The notes beneath the pieces are model-generated. The model ran no database searches. It was not told where the DNA came from and saw only the letters and a program-made list of their open reading frames with translations. From Micrasema longulum (Eukaryota; Arthropoda; Insecta; Trichoptera; Brachycentridae), in assembly GCA_022494885.1 (NCBI GenBank), contig JAGVSM010001309.1:207520-271519 (forward strand): 64,000 nucleotides of DNA, read 5' to 3'. Of this stretch, positions 34,545-45,265 are shown in pieces. Positions within the stretch are counted from its first letter, which is position 1; each line of letters opens with the position of its first letter. Both the position numbers and the translations under genes were made by a program.

Positions 34545-35755
34545 CAATGCATCATGTTGTATTTTTTTCTTATAAGGTAATCAGCACTGGAGTCAGTACA
34601 ACAGTAAGAATTAAAGCACAAACTTAAACTTGTTAACGCATTTTGAAAAAGAACCACAACACCAGCGCCCACACTGTTTCACCAATTACAATAGTTAAGA
34701 AAGTAAAGTTTTATTTACTAAAGCCATGCCATAGTATTATATTTTGGAATAAAGCAAACTACGTGCATTCAAGCATGAAGCAAAACTGATCACCACTTTA
34801 TCTAAGATGCACTGTAAACCAAAACACCAACTGACGTTGGTACCGAAAATAATAATAGGTGCGTAATTAATTAACTAACCTGTAAATCGTAAGTTCAGAT
34901 CTAATTATACGAACAACATCGCTCTGGGTGTAAATCTGTTTCACGGAGGACGCACAATAGTTGGTTAATACTGTTAACACAGGCCTGTAGAGACTTTGTG
35001 AATACGGATACCATATACTCCACCTCCTCAAGGATTAAGGAAGTTTGGTTAATTAACAAGTTTTTCTGAGGCCACTTTCCACACTGTGCAATAATAACCA
35101 TTTTGCTTATTGTGATGCTTCTGCTTCTTCTTCTTTTTGGCACTGTCCCAACGCATTGACTATGTAGACTATTGGAGTTCACAGTTTTCGTTTGCATGCT
35201 GTATATTTTTCGGTTTTGGGTATCACTTGAATTTCTGTAAGCATTCCTAGCTTCCACGTATCATTTTAAACCATGAACAATTGTGTTACGGTGCGTATAA
35301 AATTAAACATAAAAATATCACTACCCAAAAAAAGATAAAATTGAGATTCCTGTAGCGCCGCTTCTATTTTTTTTTAAATAAAGTAATTTCAAGGCAAATC
35401 CCTTGCTGGTAGTCAACTGTATTTGAAGTGTTACATAGTTAAGTCAAGGTCTGTAATAGTAGCATAATGATCAAAAGTAAACAAAACGTTGTAATGCGAA
35501 TCATTAACATGATTTTTTTTAAAAGTAAGATGTGGTTATCTATGCCGACGCAAATAGTCGACATTATCTGAAAGCCAAAGTTTTTACCTACATTTCCTTA
35601 AAAACTAAGTCAACTCAATCTGATTTAGTTTATGCAATCATCACTCTCCGACAGGTGTCACCCCTATATCAAACGAACTGTTGTTGGTGGTGGGTTTACC
35701 AAAAGAATTTTATGACAAAAACGTCATTGTTGATAATATTTTTCAATTTGTTTTT
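34545..35755. other. Intron 5 sequence, no recognised gene
   Basis: A 118-codon minus-strand frame at 34901-35257 has balanced composition but no family that I recognise. It may be repeat-derived. The rest is AT-rich. Confidence 0.3.
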
Positions 35756-35761
35756 TCACAG

Positions 35762-35931
35762 AAAATTTGCTCTAGTGATAATATTAACTCGAGCAGGATT
35801 AGATTTAGATCCTCCAGCGATGAAAAAACTATTTCTCACAGTACTAAAACTTGGATTAATTCCGTGGATGGTGGAATGTACAGTAATTGCCATTATGACC
35901 CATTATCTTTTAGACCTTCCCTGGAATTGGG
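35762..35931 (+). CDS. SLC9B2-like: NHA coding exon 6
   Basis: Acceptor TTTTTTCACAG, donor TTGGG|GTAAGC. It completes the Arg245/246 junction (AG|A) and encodes residues to Trp302 plus one base. Motifs: ALVIILTRAGLDLDPPAMKK, matching the family 'LxxILxRAGLxLD' helix, then GLIPWMVECTVIAIMTHYLL and DLPWNW. Typical members have Gly where this protein has Asp (RAGL-D-LD). Confidence 0.94.
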
Positions 35932-36860
35932 GTAAGCACCGATATTCATTTTAAAATTCTCAAAATATCAACTTTTTAAAAACCCTACATTTATTTATTT
36001 TTTGCCAACTAACGCAAAGGATCAATAGATTAGTACATTAAATGTATATGACATCTATTGCACAAGTTTTCGAGGGCGACTTAGCTTCACACAATTTCCT
36101 TTTTCAGGATCGTTCCTAAGAGTAGGTATCGTGTGGAAAACAATAAGGCCAGTTGGCTGGTATAAATTTTAACTTTACACACGTCGTAACACTCACTATT
36201 TTTCTTGTGTTCGAACATCAATTTACTCACCGATTTGAATCAATTTGAAAAAATATGCAAAAATAAAAACTTAAAAGAAAAAAAATAATTGACCTTGCTT
36301 ATAATTAACAGGATTTATATCTCACAAATGGATTTTGTTTGCGAGCTATTTATATCTGAGTAGTAAGAAAAGAGAAGAAATTTTAGCTAGAGACTTTTAT
36401 AGGAACTTCTGCGGATTTGTTGTATGAAGAAAAAAACTAAAAACACAGATTCGAGAGAAACCAGACTATTGAATGACATTAAAAGGTCCTTATTTTACGA
36501 ACTGGGAGATGCCAGAGATATTTTTTTTTATGCTCCTTAAATATCAGGTTATAAACCAGGTAAATAGATAAATGGTTAATTTTAATTAATTTTTTTATTT
36601 ATTATGCGGCACAACTACCTTTTACAACATAAAATAAAACATTATAATGAGTTTAGTTATATTAAAATTGAAAACAATATTAAAACATGAATACACTTAT
36701 AAAAATAAAAATAAAAATATTTATATATACTAAAAATATGTATGTCATGTACAAAAAATATAAAAAAGTCAGTATATTATCAACATAAAATGAGTTAACT
36801 GCAGATCATTAGCATATTTAGCATATTAATAGCATATTAAGTAGCTTTTGCAAATTGTAA
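35932..36860. other. Intron 6 sequence, no feature seen
   Basis: AT-rich. Nothing recognised before the family A fragment. Confidence 0.35.
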
Positions 36861-36867
36861 TATGTAA

Positions 36868-36950
36868 AAATATCACTTAAACCAGCTAATGAAAGGTCAT
36901 AGATAGACCCTGTAAATGGATAGAATCCCGTCTCTCTTATTTTCTCTCTT
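36868..36950 (+). repeat. Interspersed repeat family A, short copy
   Basis: ATCACTTAAACCAGCTAATG, AAAGGTCATAG and ACCCTGTAAATGGATAGAAT follow the family order. It ends about 35 bp before exon 7. Confidence 0.7.
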
Positions 36951-36986
36951 GTTTTTCATCGAGCAATAATTATTTCATTTTTACAG

Positions 36987-37201
36987 CATTTCTCTTGGGG
37001 TCCATTATAGCAGCCGTATCTCCGGCAGTTGTTGTGCCATGTTTGTTTAGACTACGCGGAAAGGGGTATGGAGTGGCAAAGGGAATCCCAACATTAGTTC
37101 TTGCTGTGGCTGGTATAGACGACGCTACAAGTGTTGCCATTTTCGGAGTCATCCTTGGTATCATGTTCTCGACGTCATCCCTCACTTATTCCATAATCAA
37201 G
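36987..37201 (+). CDS. SLC9B2-like: NHA coding exon 7, ion-binding Asp-Asp
   Basis: Acceptor TTTTTACAG, donor CAAG|GTACTG (phase 0). It encodes Ala303 to Lys374. FLLGSIIAAVSPAVVVP is the helix with the family AVSPAVVVP signature. GYGVAKGIPTLVLAVAGIDD leads into D347-D348, the aspartate pair that binds the transported cation and protons in NHA-type antiporters. The pair is intact, which argues for a working transporter. Confidence 0.96.
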
Positions 37202-37377
37202 GTACTGTTATCATGGTTTTAACTTATTGGTTGGTTCCATTTACATACAGAACTTTATCCCTTGATAAGCGTTTTTGGTTCCTTGCTTACTATTAGATAA
37301 AAAAATCATTGGAGTAAATTTATCAGAGATAAGTCCTCCGCGTAATTTCTTCGTTTGATCTTTACGTTACCGTGCCT

Positions 37378-37498
37378 AAGGTCCGAGGATCGACTGCCGG
37401 CAGGGTAAAAATGAAATATTTATTTGAAAGGGTAATTTTCAACACAATGTTTCATAGTCCCTAGACTGGACCTGAGACGTGAAACTTATTATCTTGAC
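37378..37498 (+). repeat. SINE family 1, partial
   Basis: GAGGATCGACTGCCGGCAG (B-box region), ATGAAATATTTATTTGAAAG, TTTCATAGTCCCTAGACTGG. It forms an opposed pair with the following copy. Confidence 0.7.
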
Positions 37499-37499
37499 T

Positions 37500-37668
37500 G
37501 ATGTTTGTATCTGGATTTTTGTTGTTACATGAAAAGTAAGGTCAGCCTTACATTTCAGGAGTCAGCAGAGGAATAGTAAATTTTTGCACTAAAATCAATA
37601 TTTCATTATTTTGAAGCTAGGACCTCTTGCATGGAAGATGCCAAACCGATACGCTTCGAGGCGGACTT
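37500..37668 (-). repeat. SINE family 1, partial
   Basis: GGATTTTTGTTGTTACATGA, AAGGTCAGCCTTACATTTCA and, at the head end, AGGACCTCTTGCATGGAAGA and GCTTCGAGGCGGAC. Confidence 0.7.
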
Positions 37669-37858
37669 CTCCACTCGATTTCCTAATTCAGAATTTATAC
37701 CTGAGAGCAGCCGTCGAGTCAAAAACATTCGTACAAAATTATACTTCTATTTCACAGACATAAATATTTTTTTAAATATTTTAAATAATGCAATAAATGC
37801 CGTGTGGATTTTTACGATGGTCTTAAATGTTTTTTAAAGAATCCGGTGCATGTTACAG

Positions 37859-38030
37859 GGTCCTGTATCAATCATTGGAGGTGTTCTGTTCGGCGTACTT
37901 TGGGGTTATTTACTCAAGTTCGTGCCAGAGAAAAATGATCCCTTCGTAGTGCCCCTAAGGGTCCTGTTAATCCTCTTCGGTGGACTGCTCGCGGTACTTG
38001 GATCGGAGAGCATTCATTACGATGGAGCTG
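37859..38030 (+). CDS. SLC9B2-like: NHA coding exon 8
   Basis: Acceptor TGTTACAG, donor GCTG|GTAAGG. It encodes Gly375 to Ala431 plus one base: GPVSIIGGVLFGVLWGYLLK (membrane helix), FVPEKNDPFVVPLR (loop), VLLILFGGLLAVLGSES (helix) and IHYDGAG. The Gly-rich helix and the FVPxKNDP loop agree with family members. Confidence 0.94.
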
Positions 38031-38264
38031 GTAAGGATTTATTTTTATAAAAAAATACATATTTTTTTAAATTTAACTTAAAAAAGAAATATAAAGGATA
38101 TCAGAACAGTTCTATCACATCATAGTAAAACGGTGGTAAATTATTTTTGATATTTTTTAACAGAGAAAATTTTAATATCAAATTTCAGTGTAAATTACTT
38201 TTTTTTTTCTTTTACTGTTCAGAACGCCATAAGGAAATTGATTATATTTTTTGTCTTTCCATCG

Positions 38265-38408
38265 AAATAAATCCAAAAAATCCAAGAAAGATTTTATCTC
38301 AATTGGTTTGCGTGGTGTGGTGTATTTTCATAACTTCCTCCCATATCCTCCCCTTCTCACGTTCTGACAAGCCCTTAAAGTTGAGGCTTAACGGATTATT
38401 CCTTTAAA
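38265..38408 (+). repeat. SINE family 4, tail half
   Basis: AATCCAAGAAAGATTTTATC, TTGGTTTGCGTGGTGTGGTG, CTTCCTCCCATATCCTCC and GGATTATTCCTTT align with the copies at 21.7 and 45.7 kb. The head is absent. Confidence 0.78.
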
Positions 38409-38562
38409 TAAATAAAAATATTTAAAAATAAGTTTTTTAATCAGCATCCTAGATTGATAGTCGACTTAGTCCTGACATTGGCTGATATAAAATTTACCAT
38501 TCCACTTATATGGTTATTTGGTTAATATTATATTTTATTGTCTTTAATTTTATTAATAAACA

Positions 38563-38785
38563 TGATCATCATCATTCCCTTTCCACACCTAATAGTGCAT
38601 AAGGCACTCCATTGGTTCACCAAAAGCAGCGTATCTTCCTCATTTTTGTTGCATGAGGGTAAGATTATCAGTCTTAGGATTCAGATGCCAGTCTAGGGAC
38701 TATGAAAAATTCATGTCGGGAATCGAACTCGAGACCTCTTGCATGGTAGACAAATGCGCTTACCACTACATTACGAGGCCGACTG
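38563..38785 (-). repeat. SINE family 1, near full length
   Basis: ATCATCATCATTCCCTTTCC at the tail; minus-strand head with GTCGGGAATCGAACTCGAGA and a start at ACGAGGCCG. A short internal deletion lies before the head. Confidence 0.9.
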
Positions 38786-38867
38786 AACAATAAAAAATAC
38801 CAAAAAACGCAAAAACGTTGGCCTGTGCTTGGGTGGGTTAACTAACATTTGTTTTAAAGGTAGTTTA

Positions 38868-39008
38868 ACACTGGAATATTTTACTGTCCCTGGCAACTGA
38901 AGCGTAAGACTGATCACCTTACCTTCATGTTATAGATTGTCGAGTTACGTTGTATTATTTGGTGCTTCAAAGCACTGTTCTGTACACCATAATGATGATG
39001 ATGATGGT
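38868..39008 (+). repeat. SINE family 1, tail half
   Basis: TTTTACTGTCCCTGGCAACT, AAGACTGATCACCTTACCTT and the ATGATGATGATGATGG end. It lies opposite to the copy at 38563-38785. Confidence 0.72.
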
Positions 39009-39149
39009 AGTGTATTTAAAAATAAATACCTTCAATTCTTCCATCTTTAATTCTTCACTTATTGGGAACAACGTTGAAAAATTTAAAATATTTGAAGTAT
39101 CAATGTACAAAAACAAGATTTTATTCACAATTTTCGATTTTTAACACGA

Positions 39150-39310
39150 GTAGACACAAAACGGGTCGCAGTTGGCGTCACGTCACTTGACGTCACACGT
39201 TCGTGCACTCGGTGCGCTTCTAACAAATATTGCGTACAAGTATTGCGCGGTAACGTAATACGAGCTGTTGGGTGCGAGAGTTTCATAGAAAATTTAATAC
39301 CCTTACCATA
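39150..39310 (+). repeat. CpG-rich repeat, family E
   Basis: CACGTCACTTGACGTCACAC, TATTGCGCGGTAACGTAATA and CGAGCTGTTGGGTGCGAGAG. Its reverse complement recurs, diverged, at about 43890-44090. There is no coding frame. The GACGTCA half-palindromes resemble CRE sites, but this is a repeat. Confidence 0.55.
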
Positions 39311-39367
39311 GTAAGTTTTTGCTTATTTAAAAATATTGATTAAAAAACGGGAAAAGACTATTCTCAG

Positions 39368-39475
39368 CGTGGTTGACATGAAACTTTTAACATTTTTAAA
39401 AAGCTGTTGTTGCGCTTTGATATTTCACAGTCATGGGACTGGTACTTGAAGCGTAGGACTAAAGCGTCGGACTGG
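39368..39475 (+). repeat. SINE family 1, middle fragment
   Basis: GTGGTTGACATGAAAC, GATATTTCACAGTCATGGGA and CTGGTACTTGAAGCGTAGG correspond to the central body. Confidence 0.6.
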
Positions 39476-39855
39476 ACGAACGCAAATGACCCTATTGATT
39501 TTTACTAAGTAAGACAGTGAGCTTTTACCAAATATTTCCCCTACTAAGGAGACACTTGAAAATTTCATCAAGTTTTATTTTTTAGTTTATCCTTTTTATT
39601 AGTTTTGTGCACCAATGTATACTAATGCAGTACTATATGAACCATTATGTGCGTATAAGAAAACGATGGTGGCGAATTCAAAAATAAACACTTTGTTTAT
39701 TTTAAACGTTTTTAATTTAATGAATTTAAACAAACTTGTTGTTTAAACACATTTTATTGATGCTAAATAGGCATGTTTACTTTTATCACAGCTCTGACTA
39801 TCTATTCGTTCTTGTAACAAGCAAACCCCTTCAATACTATTTCAACGGTCTAATT
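39476..39855. other. Intron 8 sequence, no feature seen
   Basis: AT-rich. Nothing recognised. Confidence 0.3.
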
Positions 39856-39857
39856 GT

Positions 39858-40125
39858 TATGTTTCTTCTTTCACAATAGTAGCTGCTCGATCGTAGAATA
39901 ATCTACCCACTAATATCAGTAAAATCACGATTGGAATGTAAATATTTGAGTTTTTCTTTCCCACTTTTACTCCCTCCTCTTTTCGTAGTACAGTGTAGAT
40001 ATTTAGTTCATTTTCTGTTTATACAATAATAAAAATATTAATGTTTTTTTTTTTTTTGATCAACATCTTTTAATGTACTCGCACCTAGAATATGCCCATA
40101 TACTACTTATTTTCTCAACTCGAAC
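39858..40125 (-). repeat. Interspersed repeat family F
   Basis: Reverse-complement match to 18490-18795: AGTAGCTGCTCGAT, GAATAATCTACCCACTAAT, AATCACGATTGGAATGTAAA, ACTCCCTCCTCTTTTCG. Confidence 0.7.
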
Positions 40126-40845
40126 GGTTTGGGTGTGTGGGAAGAAATTGCCTTAAGGCAATATACCCGCCCTTATATGTATTTAAAATGTATAAACTAT
40201 TCAAAAAATACGTTTTATTTTTAAATGTTTTCCCAACTACATTATTAGATTTTTTTCAAATATCTCTTTTCATTTTAATTAAGTCTCTAAAGTTTTACTA
40301 AAAAAATACTGAAGTTAAAATCCTTCTATTTAGAATCCTATTTTCTCCACATTTTCGCGCTTGAGAAAATGAAACTTGAAAAGCACTGAATCATTTTACC
40401 ACAACACGACAACACCATTATCACGTGAAGAGTTAAAGTTTTCTGTACATTTTATATTTAAGTTTGTGAGACTGGCCACTTTTTGTCAGCAATACATCTA
40501 GACCTTTTTTAAACCAACGCATTCGGAAATGGGAGTATACCCCAATTGCGAGATAAAAAGAATATGTTTTTTAATCAAAATGTTATTAAGGAAATCGTCA
40601 ATTTTTTTTCGTTATTTATTTATGCCTATAAAAGCGAACACAGATTTTTTAATGAACTGTTAATATGAGGTATATTATAAATATTAATGTTGTGTATTCG
40701 TAATGATATTATTAACTTGTCGGTTTCAAATGTTAAATAATATTTCTTCAACTGATATATTTTTATAGAAAAATCAGTAAAAGCTGTATTTATAAATAAT
40801 ATTTTTCAGTTTTATATCAATTGCATTGTATCTTTATATTTTTAC
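40126..40845. other. Intron 8 sequence, no feature seen
   Basis: AT-rich. Nothing recognised. Confidence 0.35.
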
Positions 40846-40849
40846 TTGA

Positions 40850-41003
40850 ATACAAGATGATCAAGGCGGTGAACCTGTAAAAAAGACTGTAAATACACCC
40901 TGACGAATAAAAATTTTATGTCAAGCTTATTGGTAATCGAATCCGAGACCTTTTGCATGATAGGCAAATGCTCTAATTACTACGAGTACGAGACGTTCAA
41001 AGG
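40850..41003 (-). repeat. SINE family 1, partial
   Basis: Minus-strand head GGTAATCGAATCCGAGACC with GATAGGCAAATGCTC and the start near ACGAGACG. The body is shortened. Confidence 0.72.
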
Positions 41004-41007
41004 CGAC

Positions 41008-41192
41008 ATCCATGGTGTAGTGGTCAAGACGCTCGACACTCACTCACACACGAAAGGTTCCGGGTTCGATTCCCGGTGAGAACAGAAAAATTAAAATGTG
41101 ATTTTTCTCAAGCCTGGGTGTTCTGTGATGTAATTCACTACTGTAATTGGGCCTCCTGGCCTGTTGTGGTGCAAAAATAAATAAAAAGATTT
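41008..41192 (+). repeat. tRNA-derived SINE, family 3, near full length
   Basis: CATGGTGTAGTGGTCAAGAC (A box), GGGTTCGATTCCCGGTGAGA (B box), TGTGATTTTTCTCAAGCCTG, GTAATTGGGCCTCCTGGCC and a poly(A)-like end. The internal boxes are excellent, but the fused body shows that it is a SINE and not a tRNA gene. Confidence 0.9.
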
Positions 41193-41801
41193 TATTTATT
41201 TGTTATATTGTTTATTATTATAATTTACTTACATAATGACACTTATTCCCAACTCGATAAGACATCAAATCCTTTGTTGGGAAACATAACACAATCAAAA
41301 GTGGAAGCAATAAAAAAAATGTAAAAAAAATACGTATTTGATAGTCTTCCAATTCCTAAAGGTGAATCATAAAATTAGTTGCATTCATGAATATTACATA
41401 AATAATTTATGCGAACATAGTCAAATTTAATAATTAAAATGTAAATAATTGGAAAACTCATGTAAAAAAAAGCAATGTTTGAAATATGTATTTGTGTTTT
41501 AATAACTTTGCATATAACAATTGTTTGTGTTAAAAGAATTTCATCTAAAACAGTTTTATTAAGGTTCTAAATTGCAAACATAAATGGCATAAATGCCGTT
41601 ATTAATTAATTAAATAAATACACGTATAAATTTTCAGTCTTGTCATTCAATTTGCATCAAACAATTATAAATTTTTATTTACAAGAAACGGTTTGCAATT
41701 TCTTGTTCATCCGAGAATAATTACTAAAATCTAGCCACCTACGAGGTTTAAATATTTTACCCGCTCCAAATATACTTGAAATTTTATCATCGTGTTTTAA
41801 G
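41193..41801. other. Intron 8, 3' end, no feature seen
   Basis: AT-rich. Confidence 0.3.
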
Positions 41802-41956
41802 GTCCATTGGCTGTAATTGCTGCTGCATTCGTCGCTTGTCTTCACTGGAGCAATCAAGGATGGGATGTTGAAGACAACCCTGTAGCAACAGCCTTTGAAA
41901 TTTTCTGGATGATTTTTGAACCAATACTTTTTGGCATCACAGGAGCTGGAGTCAAG
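41802..41956 (+). CDS. SLC9B2-like: NHA coding exon 9
   Basis: Acceptor TGTTTTAAG, donor GTCAAG|GTATTT (phase 0). It encodes Gly432 to Lys483: PLAVIAAAFVACLHWSNQGW (helix then loop), DVEDNPVATAFEIFWMIFEP and ILFGITGAGVK. The 'FWxIFEPxLFGxxGAxV' block is a family signature in the second structural repeat. Confidence 0.95.
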
Positions 41957-42260
41957 GTATTTTTTTTAATGCTCATTATTATTATTTCATCGCCACGGTC
42001 CGTGTACTTACTTTACTACTTAAAGAATTATATTGGAAACAAATTAAAAATCAACCGTAACAAGCATATGATGACTGCACTAACCAGACTACACATAACA
42101 CGACGAATCTATAATGTGTTTATGTAACACTAACGGTTTTTTTTATTGTAATTTAAATTTTACAAATGGCGGTGAGATAAAAAGTATTTTTCAAAATCAA
42201 TTAATTTACGTTTATGAATCAGTTTTTTTTTCAGCTTATTTAACTGTTTTTGTATTTTAG

Positions 42261-42425
42261 CTCAATGAACTGGATCCTAATGTTGTCTCCATTGGTGTGG
42301 GTTGTTTATTTGCTGGAGTTATCATAAGAATCCTTGTGACGGCTCTTATAGGAGTTCGTAGTAACTTAAACTTAAAAGAGAAATTTTTCGTTGGCCTTTC
42401 GTGGATGGCAAAAGCTACAGTACAG
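42261..42425 (+). CDS. SLC9B2-like: NHA coding exon 10
   Basis: Acceptor TGTATTTTAG, donor GTACAG|GTAAGA (phase 0 at both ends). It encodes Leu484 to Gln538. VGCLFAGVIIRILVTALI carries R506, and SWMAKATVQ carries K534. These correspond to the conserved helix Arg and the Lys that contact the ion site in the NHA fold. LNLKEKFFVGLSWM matches the family 'NLKEKxFxxxxWxxKATVQ' motif. Confidence 0.96.
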
Positions 42426-42900
42426 GTAAGATTTTTATTCTATTTTTGAAATGATTCATAAATCTTTAAACTCATATTAATACAAACAAATCTTACAATA
42501 TTACCTGATATCACAAAACCAAGGATCCATAATGCAAGATTACTAATTGCTACCGCAAAAAGTAGATCCACTATAAAACTCATCACAAACACTCTGCAAT
42601 CACCTTTCTATAAAAACTGACTGAAATCACTAAATTCATAGGACACTTACGTACTACCAGCATAGTGTATCCATAATACCATATTAGATTACTGACACGG
42701 ATTTAGGCAATCCAAAGTCTATGGCAACATACTTCTAGAGTATTTCAAACCATATTCAAAAACATTTGGCAAATCTTTCAAATCTAAATGTTCATAGAAA
42801 TCAAAGAAATTCGGCAATGCCAAAAACGTTTTTCATTCATGTCAAGTTATTTACATTATACGTCGATGTATGTCACCTACAAGACCAACATATCTAATCA
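42426..42900 (+). other. Intron 10, possible LINE 5' extension
   Basis: Plus-strand pieces such as LLIATAKSRSTIKLITNTLQ (about 42540-42600) are weakly coding-like and may belong to the retroelement that follows. There are many stops. Confidence 0.3.
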
Positions 42901-42913
42901 TTTTATTATTTTT

Positions 42914-43830
42914 ATTCTGGGAATCCCCAAGGATCCAATATAGGCCGTATTCTTTTCCTTCTGTTTACAAATGATATTGGTGACCTGATCAAAATCTCTG
43001 ACTATCTTATATTTGCTGATGATGTTAAAATTTTCAAATCTATTAAAACTGCTGAGGACTCATCTTGCCTCTAAAATGATTTGAGTAATTTATGGCATCG
43101 GTCTGTATCTGAAAAAATACCTTTTATAATTCCAAAATGCTGCGTTATATCGTATACTTGCTCCAAAGAAACATATATATTTCCTTATAAGACGAATAAT
43201 GTACTTGTATCACGCAATTACCAAATTAAAGATCACGGTCTAATTTTTTAAGCGAATTTCACGTTTAAGTCCCATATTATTAGTGTTGTAGATAAATCTA
43301 ATAAGATGCTTGGATTAATACTTCGAAACTCTAAACATTTCTACTATACTACTTCAATTGCACATTCACTAGTCCTGTACTAGAATACAATACAAGAAAA
43401 CTGTTCCATAATTTAGGACCCTTCTGAATCAATCCGTATACTTGAAATAGAGAAGTTTTAAAACAATTTTTTGTAAACCTATATTGTTTTTATACCTAGA
43501 TTTTTGCTATACCCTACCTTTTTGCTACATATTTAAAAAAAATAAAAAAACATTTTTGTATTTATCATTATTTCTAGCAGAGATGCTGGATTACCACACC
43601 CTCAAATCTCGTTTAATTTTTTTCTTGGGAAACATTTCTTTAAGATGATTTCTGTAATAATCAAAATATACTGAAGGAGATCAGTTTGTATGTTTCCAAT
43701 AATTATACTAGAACGAGATCTCATGCACTGTTTTACGTACCCGGTAGCCGTACGAACGCAATTCAGAATTCATCCAATAATATAAATTCGTTTGCTGAAC
43801 GACCTGTAAAGTAATGCAGATTACAATTGT
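42914..43830 (+). pseudogene. Jockey-like LINE reverse transcriptase fragment
   Basis: The frame reads GNPQGSNIGRILFLLFTNDI, then LIKISDYLIFADDVKIFKSI with an intact FADD catalytic box (43012-43023), ...NDLSNLWHR, then LGLILRNSKHF (about 43300-43335). After a deleted stretch comes a tail-like block RTRSHALFYVPGSRTNAIQN (about 43710-43770). Stops and shifts are frequent. The order of blocks is that of Jockey-type LINEs, with an internal deletion. It lies inside NHA intron 10. Confidence 0.8.
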
Positions 43831-43889
43831 CGAATAAATAAAAAAAAAATTAAAAAACATTTTTTTTTTTTTTATCAGATTAGTAAAAA

Positions 43890-44092
43890 TTTACGGCATC
43901 AATATTTTTTTCATGTGACGCTGGGTAATTTTTCTTTCATGGTTTAATACGAGATGTTGCGTGCTCTTTGGGATAAACGGCACGTATTACGCTACAGCGC
44001 AATACTTTTTTATTAGAAGCAAATGTCGTGTGACGTCAACTGAGAGTTGTTTTGAATGTGCTCGTTTTGAACCCGAAAGTTAAGAATATATT
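43890..44092 (-). repeat. CpG-rich repeat, family E
   Basis: Reverse-complement relative of 39150-39310, sharing GTATTACG, AGCGCAATACTTTTTTATTA and GTGTGACGTCAACTGAGAG. Confidence 0.5.
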
Positions 44093-44765
44093 TTTTTAAA
44101 TATATTAATAGTTATGTTATTAGAATCGTAAAAATCAGTTCTAAACTCAGAGTAATAAGGCGCCTCAGCTGTATAAATGGCATTTCTCGACCCGAGTACC
44201 TACGATCGATTGCTTTGCTGTAAAATCTAGCTAACTTTGTGATTGATAATCTTAGAATGGTTTTTGTCCCTTCAGCTGTGGCGCTTTATTTCTAAATCAA
44301 TGTTTTTTTTACCTTATTAGTGAAAATACCAAATTGCCTCATTTCTTTCCTATGCTAAGTTATAATATATTTATCTAAGGTAGTGACTTTTTAATTTTAT
44401 AATTTTTTATATCATATTTGAAAAATGACGTTTGATCAATGATCTTTAATTTATTTCATATATTTATTCATACCTATGTAGGAACATGTTGACAGTTAAT
44501 TATATCCGTATGTATTACATACTAATACTAATAAAGGAAACCCCTTTAGTTTCAAAAACAAAATACCTTAGTTTTAGTGCTACAAAATAATTAAAGGACA
44601 ACTAAAACTTACCCTTTATTCCCTTTTCATAAATCTGTAGTCTGGACGAGAAACACTGAACACACGTTTGTTGCTGTATTTAGGGGTTTGTAATTTATTT
44701 TAATGCCTTGGTAAGATTTCAAATATTCCATAATGCAGTAAATAAATCACTGAAATTACTTCATT
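44093..44765. other. Intron 10 sequence, no feature seen
   Basis: AT-rich. Nothing recognised. Confidence 0.3.
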
Positions 44766-44769
44766 AACA

Positions 44770-45065
44770 GAATATCCTCTGGTTTCACTCATGTCCGTAC
44801 ACAATCAAAACTCTTTATTGCTCAACTGTTCGCCCTCTTCTAGAATATGCCTCCGTGGTCTGGTCTCCATTCTATGTCAATTGCATAAATCACATTGAAT
44901 CAGTCCAACATCGCTTGCTTCGAAAAATAGCTCGGATGCTCGGACTAGAGAGAGATAATTATTCTAATGCTGAAATTGAGTCAATGTTAAATATTTCTAG
45001 TCTATAAAAACGTAAAACTAATATTGACTCCATATATATTTTAACGAGCACTAAATAAATAGTCC
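44770..45065 (+). pseudogene. Jockey-like LINE C-terminal fragment
   Basis: SCPYTIKTLYCSTVRPLLEY, ASVVWSPFYVNCINHIESVQ and HRLLRKIARMLGLERD form the classic 'LYxxxVRPxLEYAxxVWxPxxxxxIxxIExVQxRxxR' block downstream of the RT core, almost free of stops. It may be a separate copy or the displaced 3' part of the 42.9-kb element. Confidence 0.85.
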
Positions 45066-45223
45066 AGATCTTGTCTCGATGTCCCTTATGTTTGTAAATG
45101 CTTCTATCTTTTTTTAAAATATTTTAAACTATTCTTTTATTGTTTTATTTAAACTTTATAAATTGTATACATAGACAATGTCCGTTGATAAATAAATAAT
45201 AATTAAATAGTTCATTTTGACGC

Positions 45224-45265
45224 CTTGAGAAATGAACGGTTATGTTCCGAAACCGGTCGGAGTAT
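45224..45265 (+). ncRNA. Hammerhead-like motif, degraded
   Basis: CTTGAGA (core, altered), AT, GAAC-loop-GTTC (paired stem II), C, GAAACCGGTCGG. Stem II differs from the other copies but still pairs. The core is damaged (CTTGAGA for CTGANGA). Confidence 0.4.

Noticed and set aside
41008..41090. Excellent tRNA-like A and B boxes
   Set aside because: The head is fused to a repeat body shared with 29590-29758, so it is a SINE and not a tRNA gene. The same applies to the other heads.
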